Positions 11,801-23,932 of a stretch of DNA of 64,000 nucleotides are shown one piece after another. The stretch covers positions 3,146,610 through 3,210,609 of the forward strand of contig CM067095.1 in the NCBI GenBank assembly GCA_034008185.1, read 5' to 3'. A program made the translations under genes and the position numbers. The notes below the pieces were generated by a model that saw nothing but the letters and a program-made list of their open reading frames with translations, was not told the DNA's origin and did not search any database. The first letter of the stretch is position 1, and each line of letters opens with the position of its first letter. This DNA is from Gorsachius magnificus. Lineage: Eukaryota > Chordata > Aves > Pelecaniformes > Ardeidae.

Positions 11801-14800
11801 GATTATAAAGACACATTAAAAAAAAATCCCTGTTTTTCCTCCCTCCCCTTGGGCAAATTAAAACCCACCCGAGTGACCCACGGACACTGAGCCCCAGTCC
11901 TGAATATCTCTAATCCACATGCAAAGCCGCGAGCATCAGCAGCACCGCTGGCCTCAGAGTCCTTTCCTCTGGAAGTGCCCCGTGATATAACACTACAGAT
12001 CTTGAGCCGATAAGCAGGTACACAGAGATGACATTAATTCCTTCTGAAGGAGAGAAAGCACCATGGAAGCAGCGGATGATCCAATTTAGAGAGGCATTTC
12101 CAGGCTAATTCAATGAGGAGATTCCACGAGATCTATAGAAATCCAATCAACTAAAAGAACAGAAGAGCGTTACACTCTGGGGGGTAAAAACAAAGCCTTT
12201 ATTTTGCCACTTGCAAACCCCTGAAGCCAAGGGGATTCGGGGCAGCTTCTACATGGCAGTATCGTTCCTTGATACGATCCTAAATTCACCCCAGAGGCAG
12301 ACAGACCTCAGTGGAAGTTTCTGGCTCCAACACCTTCCTATTTTTTAAGCAAAACTGAATAGTGGAAGCTTGTTGGTGCTCAGACAACTTTTATCATGAC
12401 CTAGAGATAACATTTCAGGTCTGACGACTTCATGCAAATCCTCTCCTGTTGCGTTTGCAACCCCAGAGCTGCAGCACGGTGCTGATCCCTGCCTGGGACA
12501 ACCTGTGAGCAAAACCAAGCGCTCATTCCCAAGCACAGCACGACGCCAGAAAAAGAGATCAGGAAACACAATGTTGGACTTCTCTTAGTTACAAGAGACT
12601 CCAAAGAACTTAAACAAGGAGAAGAGAGTAGCTAAAATGCAGGTCCTGCCAGTGCTGAAGAAGAGGTGCAGAAGTTGCACCTCTGAAGAAGTTGCAACAC
12701 TGCCAGAGCCTGTCTCACCATCCTTAACAGAAGATAAGTTAGATCACGCCAAGCACATTTTTATTCAAAATACTTGACTAAAAGTAAAGATGCTGCTTAC
12801 CTGTAGTGGAGAATAAACCTGCAGGCGACAGCCCCAAGTAACAAGATTATCGTCAGATAAAGTTTGAACTTCTCATACTCGTCCTTGTAGGCAAACCTAG
12901 AAGGGAGCAGCCACCGTTTACTGACACAAATGGGTGTTTTACTGGAACGTGGCTTCACTTTTCTCAAGCCAGATACAAATCCATGTGCCAAGCCCAGAGA
13001 CAGAGTTTCTGCTTGAAACATTGAGCAAACCAGCAGATGACGGTGAAAGGCAGCGCTCTGCCTTGCAGGGCCCGTCTGGGCTGCACAGCCATTACCCCGC
13101 AAGACAACGGCTTAAGTCCGTGAGAGCTGGCTTCTGGGTTGGCATGATAAGATTAAAAAAAAACCAAAAACCAAAAAATCTCCATTTTCTGGAGCACCAT
13201 ATGCCTCGAAGTCGCAATACCATCTTTCATTGAAAAAACCCGCCTTACAAGTAAGGCAACAGGCTGGGCTGGGCTTAAAAGCAAGCGATGGGCAGAATCC
13301 ATCGGAGCTACATGAAGCGTTAGCTTGGCCCCGTGTCATGGTCCAACTTGCGCACCCTCAACATTTCATCTTTTATCAGATCTAAAAGAAACCCACTCCC
13401 ATCTCTGGACTTCAGTGCATATCCACAGCTGGCCCCAGAAACACCCGAATTCACTCGTGCAGAAACGCTCACTTACTTTGCTTGGTTACTCAGCAGAGTT
13501 ACGTTCACATTTCCCAGCACCAGATTTAAGTACAAGCTGGAAGACAAAAAACAAGGAGCAGAACCAAGTCAGTCATTTTATTTGAACACTGCAGGGTGAC
13601 CCAGACCGGAGCTGAAGAGACCGGCGTATCCGCCAAAGCCACGCTTACTGCAGGTTTTTAATTAAAGCGAACGGGAGAGACAGACTACAGAAGAGAATAT
13701 AAACATGGAAAGACTGGTCGGCATTTCCAAGAAGTTTGAGAAAAAGTTTATTTTCCTGGTGCCTTTTCTGCACTACAGTCTAAGGGTAAGATACGTAGTG
13801 TGCACTGTCCAGAACCAAAAATAAGGGGGAGAAATTGGAAGAAAAGTTTCTGATAGAAACTTCTGAGGGGCTGCAGCATCGCACAGCCCTCAGCAACTGA
13901 AAGAAATCTGTCCTAGCAACCCCACTGGAAGCAAAGTATAAAATTTAAAGTTGGTTAAAACCACTATTTTTAATAAAAAAGAATTATCTTAAAAAAATTA
14001 GCACTGGAAAACACCAGTGTGAAACAGCGAATTGCACAATCTCTCGCCAATGCAGGGTTACTTTTATTTTAACAAGAAAACTTGCACTGCCTACACACAG
14101 TACATTTATACACACTTCCAGCTAAAGAATTCTGCGTACAACTGACACAGCAGCTCAGCAAGAGATTTATGACTAATCCAGTTTTACATGTATTTCTTCA
14201 ACGTGCACATTATCCTTCAGGAACACCACCGCTGCAAACGCTCAAAAAAATTAAAAAAAAATAAAAAATCAGCTTTCCCGGAACGCAGGCCTCCCTGGTG
14301 AAGCACGCACCCGTTCTTCTTTGGCAAGTAGGCTTCCATGTCAAAGAAGGCATTTTGCCTCTCCTTGATCTGGGTGCTGATCTCCTGGATGAGAGCAAAC
14401 TCTTCCGGACTCGCTCTGGGCTTGCACCTGCAAGAACATAGAAACGAAATATTTCTGCTCATGTTTTTACCTCCTTTTTATTTAAAGGAAAATAAATGTT
14501 GTCACAAAAGGGAACTGCGTGAGTTGATGCCAATGGGCGCTTTGCTCCTGTATTTCTGCAGCACCATTTGGCTTATTGCGATTTTATTTCCCTGCCTGGT
14601 TTCTGCCGCTGTAGGTTATTTCAACCACCTGGTTTATAAATCAGCTTCTCTTTCCACCTCAGCTCAGTGACAGGATCCCATACTTCTTCCCTAGCAGAGC
14701 ACTTAGGGAATATCGCGCTTTTTTGCAGGAACACCTTCCACTTTGGGACGTTTGTGCGCGGTTTCAGGCACTGCCCTTGCAGAAGCTGCAGCTCTTCAGG

Positions 14801-17800
14801 CATGAAGTATTTCGGGATGTAACAAAACGCACAGCTGATGATTTACTGACAAACTGCAGCTTTACCAGTTAATGTAAACCAAGAGCAGAGGACAGCGGCA
14901 TTAGCAACCCGTGGTGTCGGAGGCGGTGCTTTCCGACCTGCACAGAAGGAATTTAGCCTGTGGCTCCCGGGAATCAGCCAAGCAGCCAAAGACAGTTCCC
15001 TCCCGTAAATCCACCCAGGAGCAAGTTATACCTTCGGGTTCAAGGATTGATGCTACTCTTCCAGCACGGATTCCAGAGCAAAGCTTTGCTCACCTAGCAA
15101 AACATGCAGACCAAAAGCTGTATGGTCCTGCAGTATACAGCACGTACTGCAAGGACGCAAACCTTCAGAGATCTTTATTTACAGGACTCCATCTCTCATG
15201 GACTTACGAACGTTTTACCTGGCTGTGATAGATGGAGGCGACTCAAGACAGAGCAAAATTAGCACCATGACACAGATTGCATATTAAAATGCTAAAAATC
15301 CAAAACATTTCAGCCCTTTGGTAAGGAGAAACATCCCACCCCTGCCTCCTCCACCCTCCAGGTCTCCCATTACCGTTGCAGGTTGTGCTTCAGATCCCTT
15401 AGTGTCTTCTTCTGACGGTGTATAGAGCTGCTGCAGGCTGTCTGCAAGCTGGTGACTTCTTCCAGTTTCTGCCGGTAAACTTTGTGTGTTTCCTGCAGGA
15501 GAAGAGGAGACGATTGGTAGGAAGAGCCCTTTAGGTTACACATTGCATTTGGTCCTCACCTCTGAAGGAAGCAAGCAAAACCCTGGCTTTTTCACCCCTG
15601 CAAACAAGCAAGGAGAGGGCGATGCCAAACGAGCACAGATCCAACACGGCTTAAATGGAAACTAATGAAATCCCGCAAAAGGAAAAGCATCCTCTCTATG
15701 CTTATCTCATTTCCTCTTTCTAACAAGCTTTGCCACTACGGAGCTCCTTGTTCCCATCCCACCCTGTAAGGAAGCCCCTAAATCCCAATCTGTCCCCATC
15801 AAATGGGTGGCTAAATCACAGAGCAGGAACTCCGATTTCACAGCCAGATTAAATCTGGGGAAAAAAAAAAGCAGAAAGATGAGGACCCAGAAGGGAAAAA
15901 CATGACAAAAACCCAGCCACAAATCCTCACCTTGGGGTTTAGACACCTCCTGGCCACCCCTGCCGTCTCAACCCCTTCTACATGCAAGCAGCCTACTGCC
16001 CCATACTGTGGTTTAAGAGCTTAACCCGTCCCCTCCCGGCGGCATTAGATGCTTGTTGAGGGGAACTTCTTTATCACAGCTCATTGATCCTCTGAAGCCC
16101 TGAATTAGTGTCTGACTGGCTGTAACGAGGACGCGCTGATCAACTGCAAGCCCATGGAGAGGTGCTTCTGCTCTCACCCCCCTCCCTCTCCACGGGAATA
16201 AACGTGCTCTCTGCTTTTCCACCTTTTGCAGTGATTTCACCACCTTTCCAAGCGCAGGGAGACCTCAGGAAAGGCTAACCAGACACCAAGCAAGGGCTAA
16301 CCAGACACCAAGCAATGCCCTCCAGGCAAATTTTAAGATCTATAACAAGCTGGAAAACAGAGTTTGCAGAGTCAGTGCCAAGAGGAGGCATGGGCTAAAT
16401 AACTATTTGCATGTCTGCTTTATCTACCAGCATATCAACAACCACAGAAAATTACCACTGGGTTTCCCAGAGCACAAACATGTTGGTAAAACCATACAAA
16501 ACAAATCTTTGCTCTCCTCCTTGCTAGGACCTGGCTGTTAGCTGCTCATTATTCACAGGAGCAATGCAAAACAAGCTCCGGTATCCAATTTAAAAACCTT
16601 AATAACCAATCTAACCATGTCCAAGCACCGCAGCTCTCATGGTTTCAGGACTGGTTTGGCTTTGCTTAGCACAGGCAGGACTTCGGGGCTTGCAGGATTG
16701 CACAGTAACCCCTTCTGCTTCTCTAGGTGTCATGCAACAGGGTCTTTTCAAAGGCTGGTTCACAGGATGCAAGAAGCTCTTTGCCAAAAGAGCGTTCAAG
16801 TATTTATTGGAAACACAAACAGGCAAGCTGAGAGCTGGTAAATTCTACCGCTAGCCAAAAACATCAGGATAATGATTTCAGAATGACACCGGTATTTAGA
16901 AGAACAGAACGTTTGCTAGTAGTGAAGTTACTTATTCATCAGGAGAGGCGATTGCTTACAGTGGGGACCCACCGGCAGCGCAGGGAGCTCAGCACTGCCT
17001 TTACGTTAACTTGTACAACCCACAGGCCAAATACCTGCCCGGAGGGTCAGGTTTGGCCGCAGCATTCTCAACACGCGCCGGAAAAACAAAGGACCCGTGC
17101 ACCAGGGAGAGGAGTATTTTTGCCCTGAGCTGAAGAACTCCCAGCCAAGATGTCAGAGCTGTCTCTGCACCTGAGTTTACAAGATTTGCAGCACCGGTGC
17201 CATGACTGCCCAGTTTGCAAGTGGAAATTGCGCTCCCCAGTTTGCCCGCAGACTAAGGGCAGGCAGCAGTCCAGCACGGCAGCCCCATGCTGCAACTGCT
17301 TTACATTTTCTGCAGGTACCCTGAGGTCTGTTTTCCGTTGCACTCACAAGAGCCCTGCTTGTGGTCAGCACTTGTTCATTTGCAGGACTTAAACCACACT
17401 CACGGGGAGCCCTTGCAGGGCTTTTTCCTAATCAAAATCTTGTTTACATGTTCACACATAAGGTTTAATTAAGAAGTTGTTGCAGGGCAACTTGCATTTT
17501 CCTATGGCATGGAAGATCATGGAGGTGCCCTGGCCAGGGGAGGAATCTGTGGACTCCCTGCTCCAAAACCGCAGTGCTGCACCGTTCGAGCTCTCCATCT
17601 CAGGCTGCTGCTCCAGAAATGAGGCGCTGCCCCAGCAACCCCAGTTAAAAAACCCACAGATGTCACTGGTTAGAAGTGTTTGCAAACCTGGATGTCCTTG
17701 ACCCCATCTCACAGCTGGTCCCTGCTGCCCCAAGGGGATGCTCAGTGCTGCTGTGTGGCAGAATCAGCCCCTTCAAAGCCCCTCAAGCTGGACCGCCCCA

Positions 17801-19869
17801 AATACAAGCGTAGCCCCAGGTGCCCCATGCCAGCCACCCAGCATGTCAGGGGCAGGAGCTACAACCAGAGTCCAAGGTCCTCCTCTGCAGGAGGAGGAAG
17901 ACACAGCCCCTGACCCAGAACATACAATTATAAAATACAAGACAGGGCAGGAGTGTAATGAAACGGAGATCGTTTTGTCCCATGGGGCTGACGCTGCTCT
18001 CGACACACACAAAAAAAAAAAATCTACCCACCATCAATTTTTTTCCCCGCTGGCACTGTTACAAGAGACCACTTTTAGTGGAGGTGACCAAAGGACCTTG
18101 GAAAATGCCAACAGGGAGCTTCTTCCAAACATGAGCAGCAGCTCACGCACCAGCATTTCCAGCCAGAGATGAGTCAGGCCAGCCAAAAAAGGGAGAGGGG
18201 AGATGATGCAGGCACAGAGGGGGGAGAGGTCAGGCTGCTGCCAGGAAAACCATGCTCCTCAAGAGCAAGAGATGCTATGAGCATGTCCCAAAAGCCACGT
18301 GCAAGCGTGAGGAGACACCGACATCAAAGTCCTTTCTTACTAAACAGTTAGGATTTTTACTCCACACATCAAGGTTTGACAAGATTGGGAGCACAGAGCC
18401 TTCCTCCAAAGCACGCTGAAGCACAACCAGCATCTCACAGAGCTGGAGCAGAGTCACGTCCCCAGGACAGCACTGAGTTCCCCTCTTCTGCAATGCTGCC
18501 TTCAGATGTAAACTCTGCTTGTGAGCCCTGAAGTTCTCAGATAATGGAATAATTCCAGCTTTTCACCTCTACAGCACTAACCACCAGGCAACAATACCCC
18601 CTGCCACCAGCAGCTGCCCACCTATACGCATTTCTACTCTCCTTTTACAGCTGGGGAAGCTGAGGCAGGGATAAGTCATTGACATTTTGCTGTGGTTTAG
18701 GTCAGCCTTGGCAGCATGCTCGGTGAGGAGGAGGCCGGTCGGCACAGGCAGCAAACAAGTGATCAACAAAACGATGCCAGCTGGTGCTCCCCCCCAACGC
18801 CCAAGCACCACCTTTCCTTCTGTTAACAAGCGTACAACCTGAACTGACTTTTAATTAAGAGAATGAGCTAAATCTGGAAATCACGCTTTTTTTTTTTTTT
18901 TTTTTTGCAGCGCACGTTCTGTTTAACAGCCTAAAAGAGGCTAACAGCCACGCAGAGCGATAACAGCCGGTCGTGTTTTAAAACTGGCTTAAAGATTTAA
19001 AGCACGTGCATAGGTGCAGCATTGATGACATACAGGGAAGGGAAGGTTTCTGGAGGTAAAAGCATTTTGCAGAAGCAGCCCTCAGCCCCTGCTCCAAGGT
19101 CTTTCTGTCCCTCGACGCACTTTTGCGAGATGGAAAACCAGCACTTGAACCCCTCGTATTCCACCACAGGGAATTAAACTCCAGCCTTGCGATGCTCGCA
19201 GCAGAGGCGTTACCTGTGTCGCTCCTTGTGCAAAAATCTGCCAGGTTCCCCTTCCCCATCCTCGCTCTAGCAGTGGGAACCACGTCCCCCGGTGCCTCGT
19301 CAGACGTACCCGGGGCATGGCCGTGGTTCGGTCCGGGATGTCCTGAGCGCACGTTAACACCCGCCCAGGGCTACCGGGGCACAGGGGCATTGCTGGGGGT
19401 GCTGCGCAAGGATGGGCACCCATGCAGGGCCGTGCTTCGTGCATGCACCCCGGGCCTGCGGCCAAGGCGTCGTGCACACGTGGCCCCGCCGGGCGCAGCG
19501 AGGAGGGGGTGAGCCCCTCCGCACCCCTAAAGCTCGCTGCTGAGGCCGGCCCGAGGCAGGCGTCTCCCGGGGAAGGGGCGGGCGGAGTGGACCCCCCCCC
19601 GGGGGGGCGCACCCCGCGCTGCCGGCCCCGCTCCCTCAGGGCCCCCTCGCAGCTCGCCCCCCGGGCGCGCAGGGAAGCCCCGGGGGCGAGCCCACCCACC
19701 CCCCGCCCAGCGATGCGGAGCAAAGCCGGGGAAGGCAGCGCAGGGCGCGGGAGGCAGCGGACGCAAAGCCGGGCGAGGCACCGCGGTGCCCCCCGCTCAC
19801 CTGGAGCTGCCGGAACTCCTCCTCCAGCTCCCGCCACTCGCCCCGGCACCGCTCCAGCTGCACCCTCAT
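5870..19869 (-). CDS. TMEM120B: TMEM120B, transmembrane protein 120B (TACAN family), complete, 12 coding exons
   Basis: Coding exons in gene order: 19801-19869, 15374-15492, 14311-14427, 13477-13536, 12801-12896, 11664-11753, 9023-9088, 8036-8097, 7673-7765, 7216-7280, 6964-7032, 5870-5983. They total 1,020 nt: 339 codons plus TGA, equal to the human length, with GT/AG borders and matching phase throughout. The start is the ATG at 19869 (MRVQLERC), with G at -3. The N-terminal third is an amphipathic coiled coil rich in Leu/Glu/Gln. [12 protein letters not shown] follows, then six hydrophobic segments from about residue 133 ([12 protein letters not shown]). The GWWVSHHY motif at residues 187-194 lines the CoA pocket in TMEM120A structures. 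The tail ends in basic residues (KNKDKMKKL). Members resemble the fatty-acid elongase ELOVL7 in fold and bind coenzyme A. They sit in the nuclear envelope/ER and have been linked to adipocyte differentiation; an ion-channel role claimed for the paralogue is disputed. The largest intron separates exons 1 and 2 (4.3 kb). Confidence 0.96.
10450..10880 (-). mobile_element. CR1 retrotransposon, 5'-truncated, in TMEM120B intron 6
   Basis: The + strand begins with three copies of catagaat followed by gttttgggttggaagggacc, the reverse complement of the CR1 3' end. Within it, the minus strand carries the typical CR1 phrases GTTCAGCCTGGAGAAGAG and CACTGGAACGGGTTGCCCAG. The insert is antisense to + coordinates, so it is in the same orientation as TMEM120B transcription. 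It is 5'-truncated, as usual for CR1, and has no intact reverse-transcriptase frame. It lies between coding exons 6 (11664-11753) and 7 (9023-9088). The 5' border is approximate. Confidence 0.9.
16273..16315. repeat. Short tandem duplication in TMEM120B intron 1
   Basis: The 21-base unit ggctaaccagacaccaagcaa occurs at 16273-16293 and again at 16295-16315, separated by one base. Both copies are identical, so the duplication is recent. No function is apparent. Confidence 0.85.
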
Positions 19870-19941
19870 GGCGCGGTGGCCGCGCCGTGCAAGCCCACCC
19901 GGCGGCGGCGGCGGCGCGAGCCCGCACCCGGGCCCGGGGCC

Positions 19942-19947
19942 CACGTG
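19942..19947. promoter_or_regulatory. E-box CACGTG
   Basis: A perfect CACGTG palindrome lies about 73 bases upstream of the TMEM120B start codon and 6 bases from a full CRE. This is the canonical site for USF, MYC/MAX and CLOCK-type bHLH factors. Binding is inferred from sequence only. Confidence 0.5.
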
Positions 19948-19953
19948 CGCCCC

Positions 19954-19961
19954 TGACGTCA
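19954..19961. promoter_or_regulatory. Full cAMP response element TGACGTCA
   Basis: A perfect 8-base CRE palindrome, about 85 bases upstream of the TMEM120B ATG inside the CpG island. CREB/ATF factors bind such sites near start sites (established). It would make the gene responsive to cAMP or ATF signalling, which is an inference. Confidence 0.6.
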
Positions 19962-20003
19962 TCGCGCGGGGCTGGGCGCGGCGCCGTAGCGGCGCGCGCC
20001 ACC

Positions 20004-20040
20004 CGCCGCCCCGCCCCGCCCCGTCCCGTCCCCCGCCCGC
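20004..20040. promoter_or_regulatory. Cluster of GC boxes (Sp1/KLF type)
   Basis: Repeated ccgccccgccccg units give several overlapping Sp1/KLF GC boxes, 135-170 bases upstream of the TMEM120B start codon, in line with a TATA-less promoter. Confidence 0.55.
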
Positions 20041-20147
20041 CTGAGGCGAGGGCGCTGCTCAGCCGCCGCCTCCCGGCCCCCTCACCGCCTGGGCTTCCCC
20101 GCGCTTCTCCCGGGTCCTGTCGTGCCGTGACCGAGCCTGAAGCGCTC

Positions 20148-20442
20148 CGTGGGGCTGGGCTGGGGGGCTGGTAAAATCCTCCGTGGGGCTGGGCTGGGGG
20201 GCCGGTAAAACCCTCTGTGGGGCTGGGCTGGGGGGCGGGTAAAACCTTCCGTGGGGCTGGGCTGGGGGGCTGGTAAAATCCTCCGTGGGGCTGGGCTGGG
20301 GGGCGGATAAAACCCTCCGTGGGGGGCGGGCAAAACCCTCAGTGGGGCTGGGCTGGGGGGCCGGTAAAACCCTCCGTGGGGCTGGGCTGGGGGGCCGGTA
20401 AAACCCTCCGTGGGGCTGGGCTGGGGGGCGGGTAAAACCTTC
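20148..20442. repeat. 34-bp G-rich minisatellite upstream of TMEM120B
   Basis: Nine tandem units start at 20148, 20182, 20216, 20250, 20284, 20318, 20341, 20375 and 20409. Eight are 34 bases; the sixth is 23 bases, after an 11-base internal deletion. Each full unit contains GGGGctGGGctGGGGGG, a G-quadruplex-type motif on the + strand, followed by a GGTAAAA-like segment. Units differ at a few positions (c/t/g before GGTAAAA, at/ac in the tail). Because 34 is not a multiple of three, the array opens spurious proline-rich reading frames on the minus strand. Such arrays are usually polymorphic in copy number. Confidence 0.95.
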
Positions 20443-20827
20443 CGTGCGACGCTGGCGGAGCCGCCGTGCCACGGGGACCGTCCCTCAGAGGGACCCGCTC
20501 CTTGAGGCGACCGCGCACCCGGGCTGAGGCGGCCCAGCCACGCATCTGCTGCGGCCAGGGCACAACTGTCATTAGTACAAGAAAAAGAAAATGACGAGGC
20601 GATTCCCGATCTGCTTTATTATTACAGGCTTGGCGGCAGGGCTGGCAAGTTGGGAGCGGGGGCCTGGTGGCCTCTGGGCTGGACAAGTGCAATAGCGCAG
20701 GGCCCTGCTCCATAGAGCTGACGGTGAGAGTCGCACACAGCGCACAGGGCAGGGTGTGAGGCAAAGGCTGTGAGCGTTGCATTGGTACCACACTTTTTGG
20801 AGGGTGGGTTGATGCAAAAGGGTGGAG

Positions 20828-21243
20828 GGGACTGGAGCATCTCCCCTACGAGGAAAGGCTGAGAGAGTTTGCTTGTTCAGCCTAAAGAAGAGAAGACTGA
20901 GAGGAGACCTCATCAACACATACAGATATCTTAAGGGTGGATGTCACGAGGACAGAACCAGTCTCTTTACAGTGGTGTCCAGCGCCAGGACAAGGGGCAG
21001 TGGGTACAAACTGAAACAGAAGAGGTTTCAGTTGAACATGAGGAGGAACTTCTTTACTCTGAGGGTGACAGAGCACTGGAACAGGCTGCCCAGGGGGGCT
21101 GTGGAGTCTCCTTCTCTGGAGATATTCAAAGGCTGCCTGGATGAAGTCCTGTGTAACATGCTCTAGGAGAACCTGCTTTAGCAGGGGGGTTGGACTGGGT
21201 GATCTCACAAGGTCCCAACCCTTGCGATTCTGTGATTCTGTGA
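20828..21243 (+). mobile_element. CR1 retrotransposon fragment, + orientation
   Basis: The segment opens with the CR1 phrase ggactggagcatctcccct, continues through cactggaacaggctgcccag, and ends with ggttggactgggtgatct and gattctgtgattctgtg, a CR1 3' repeat end. It is a 5'-truncated copy of about 0.4 kb without coding capacity, lying just beyond the TMEM120B CpG island. Confidence 0.92.
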
Positions 21244-23420
21244 AATAGGCAAAGTGGAAGAAAAAAAGGAATGGAAAGGAAGGAATTAAAAAAAAAAAGC
21301 TACAAGGGGGAGGGGAGGCCGAAGTAAAGACTTGAGTGCAAGGCTGTCTTTTCACAAAGAGTGTCTGTAGAATCCCATTTCCTTGGATTTGGCACAAACA
21401 AAACATTTGGTGCAGAGACCCTCCTCAGTGTGCTTTCTGTCCCTGTTCCTTTTCTAAGTCTATACTAGTGCTGTCTGCCCGTTTTACTCCCTTTTTGCAT
21501 GTTCTTTTCATACATGTGTGGGTGGACACCTGAAATGTGGTTGATGACCCGCTGCCTGCCTCGGCGCTTGGTTTCCAAAGAAACCTGCTCAGAACTTGGC
21601 AGTGGTTGGGGATTTCTGCTGATTTAACAGCCACCAATGACAGGAACATTACGTTGTCCCTTCAGCTCCTCCAGGGAGATCAAATACACGTGTTGTGGCA
21701 GGCCTTGATAAGCTTGAAGCAGAATTATAAGCTAATAAGCGTAGTATAAATGTCACAGGAGTTTATGTCTGTATTAAGCTTTCCCCAGATTGTAGCATTT
21801 GTTCACAATCCTGTGTAATGGGACCTTATGTTACAGGAAGCCTGGAGGATTTTGGATTACAGAGAAGGAATTGCACCTCGAATCACAACTTCAGTTCTGC
21901 ACTGGACACGTGCTGAAACTTTCCAGTTCACCACAAGGTTAGAGTGCTCCCTACCAGCAAAATTAGTTTCCCTTCCCACGGGAAAATAAGCCCTCCACTT
22001 TTGCTGCTACTCTGTTGTCTCAGCTCATGTTATCACAGAGCCACTCCTAAGACTGCATTTGTTTAGAGCTTGCTCTGCTCATTTAAGTAGAAGATTTAAG
22101 TAAAAAAACTTCAATGTCTATAAGACTGCTTGTGCCAATCCTAACATTCAAGAAGAGGTACTTACAGACTACATCATAAATTGTAAATAACCCTTAAATC
22201 TACCATTTCACTCCAGAGATACAAGCCTCAAAAGATCAGAGGAAAGCTCTTAATATCACTCATGGGTGTTTGCCCTGGGCTGTAATTCTGCAGCCTGATG
22301 ACATGTTCGTTAGGACATTGGGCTGTGTTTCTGCGGGTGCTGTGCATACAAAGGCAGGAAATGTTCTGCATTTCCCACTCGGAGCCATGCCGGCCCCGGA
22401 GCAATCCCGGAATGGCCTCGCACCAGACCTGTGTTCAAAGCTTTCCTACCTCTTCCCTATACCTCTTGATGAGGAACAATTCTTATGCGTACTGAGGCTG
22501 TGTATAATTATAACCTCAACAGATTTCTTTCAAGGTCTTTTAACTAAGACGTGTTAATTATTCATATTCATTCAAGAGATCTGTATATTCTTTAAAAGAG
22601 AAAACACAAAAGAATTTCACTAGACACAAATAATGTGAGTGTAGCACGCTGGCCATACAGCTGGTTTGAACAGTATTTAATGTTGTGCCATTAGAAAAGA
22701 TTTCAGAATTACCTGTAATCTCTTTCCACCTCCTGGGGGATTATGGCTGTTTGTATGATCTCATTATTTCAATCACATCTTTGTGAATAAAACCAAAGCA
22801 AGGTAAGATAACGATAATTATTTAACTAAAACTAGAGAATTCATTTATTATAGTGTATATAATTTTAGTTGCTAAAAATGGAAACTGCAGATTTTAGTGA
22901 GATCTGTCAATTTTAAACGGACTTTAATTTCTGAGTTAGGAGTCATATAGTAGAAAAATCACATAATATATACCACAGTCTATTGTCTTGAGTGACTTAA
23001 GTTTCCGTATCCACATTCTTGATGTTTGTTTTATTTAACCATCAACTTCTCTTTCAGTTTTCAGGCTTTTTGCAATTTTTATTTCTAAAACTAAAACGTG
23101 CTCGAATACTAGGTTTCTTGAAGAGAGAGACCAAAAATCTTTATAAATGTTCATCCATTTAATTTTGTACTGAGTTTTCAAATGGGCAGCTTTTGAATAG
23201 CTGGCTTTTGCTGCCAGGGATCTTCTAAGGCCTTTGCATAGCAAATCTACAAGTACGAAATCTCTGGTTTGCCTTTACCTTAATTAATCCCCAACTCATC
23301 AACCATTCACTGCCAGAAAACGTATCAAAGAAATTGAGTTAATAAATCAAGGTCAGGATCACAGTGAAATTTGTGACCGTTTGTTCTTTTGATGTTAAAT
23401 TTTGTTCAAGTACGTGTAGT

Positions 23421-23434
23421 TATATATATATATA
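23421..23434. repeat. Short TA microsatellite
   Basis: Seven TA dinucleotides in a row. No function is apparent. Confidence 0.9.
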
Positions 23435-23572
23435 GTCACCATCACATGAGCTCCTTTCCTTTGCCCTCCATAGTATTTCTGAACGCAGATTCCATTCATT
23501 CTTTTCTCCTACGATAATTGAGGCTGTTTCCTTAGATGCTTTTCCTCTGTCCTAGAAATACCGGTTCTGGAG

Positions 23573-23932
23573 AAAAAGAGGCTGAGGGGAGACCCTATTG
23601 CTCCCTATAACTACCTGAAAGAAGGGTGTAGCCAGGGGGCTGTTGGTCTCTTCTCCCCAAGTAACAAGCGATAGGATGAGAGGAAATGGCCTCAAGTTGC
23701 GCCAGGGGATGTTTAGGTTGGATATCAGGAAAAATTTCTTCACCAAAAGGGTTGTCAAGCACTGGAACAGGCTGCCCAGGGAAATGGCTGAGTCTCCATC
23801 CCTGGGGGTATTTAAAAGCCGGGTAGATGTGGCACATAGGAGCATGGTTCAGTGGTGGACTTGGTGGCGTTGGGTTTGCAGTTGGACTCGATAATCCAAC
23901 CTAAGTAAGTGATTCTATGATTCTTCCCAGCA
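23573..23932 (+). mobile_element. CR1 retrotransposon fragment, + orientation
   Basis: CR1 phrases gaggctgaggggagaccc, cactggaacaggctgcccag and a terminal gattctatgattctt define a 5'-truncated copy in the same orientation as the one 2.3 kb to the left. Sequence differences from that copy (gatatcaggaaaaatttctt) suggest a different CR1 subfamily. No intact frame. Confidence 0.9.

Larger units (their letters stand above)
19300..20560 (-). promoter_or_regulatory. TMEM120B: CpG-island promoter of TMEM120B
   Basis: This stretch is very rich in G+C and in CpG, unlike the AT-richer flanks, and contains coding exon 1 (19801-19869). Upstream of the ATG there is no TATA box. GC boxes (CCGCCCC-type) cluster at about 20004-20040, an E-box CACGTG lies at 19942-19947 and a full CRE at 19954-19961. 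This is the pattern of a broadly expressed housekeeping-type promoter. The edges are judged by eye. Confidence 0.8.

Noticed and set aside
12663..12683. Eight-base inverted repeat gaggtgca / tgcacctc with a five-base loop
   Set aside because: Too short to be more than chance in an intron; no RNA gene context.
18887..18910. Long T-run followed by gcag on the + strand, resembling a splice acceptor
   Set aside because: No + strand exon follows; it lies in a TMEM120B intron and is likely a poly(T) tract.
19082..20472. Long open frames up to 306 codons on both strands across the GC-rich region
   Set aside because: They arise from CpG-island composition (few stop codons) and from the 34-bp minisatellite. 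The real coding piece here is only TMEM120B exon 1 (19801-19869).
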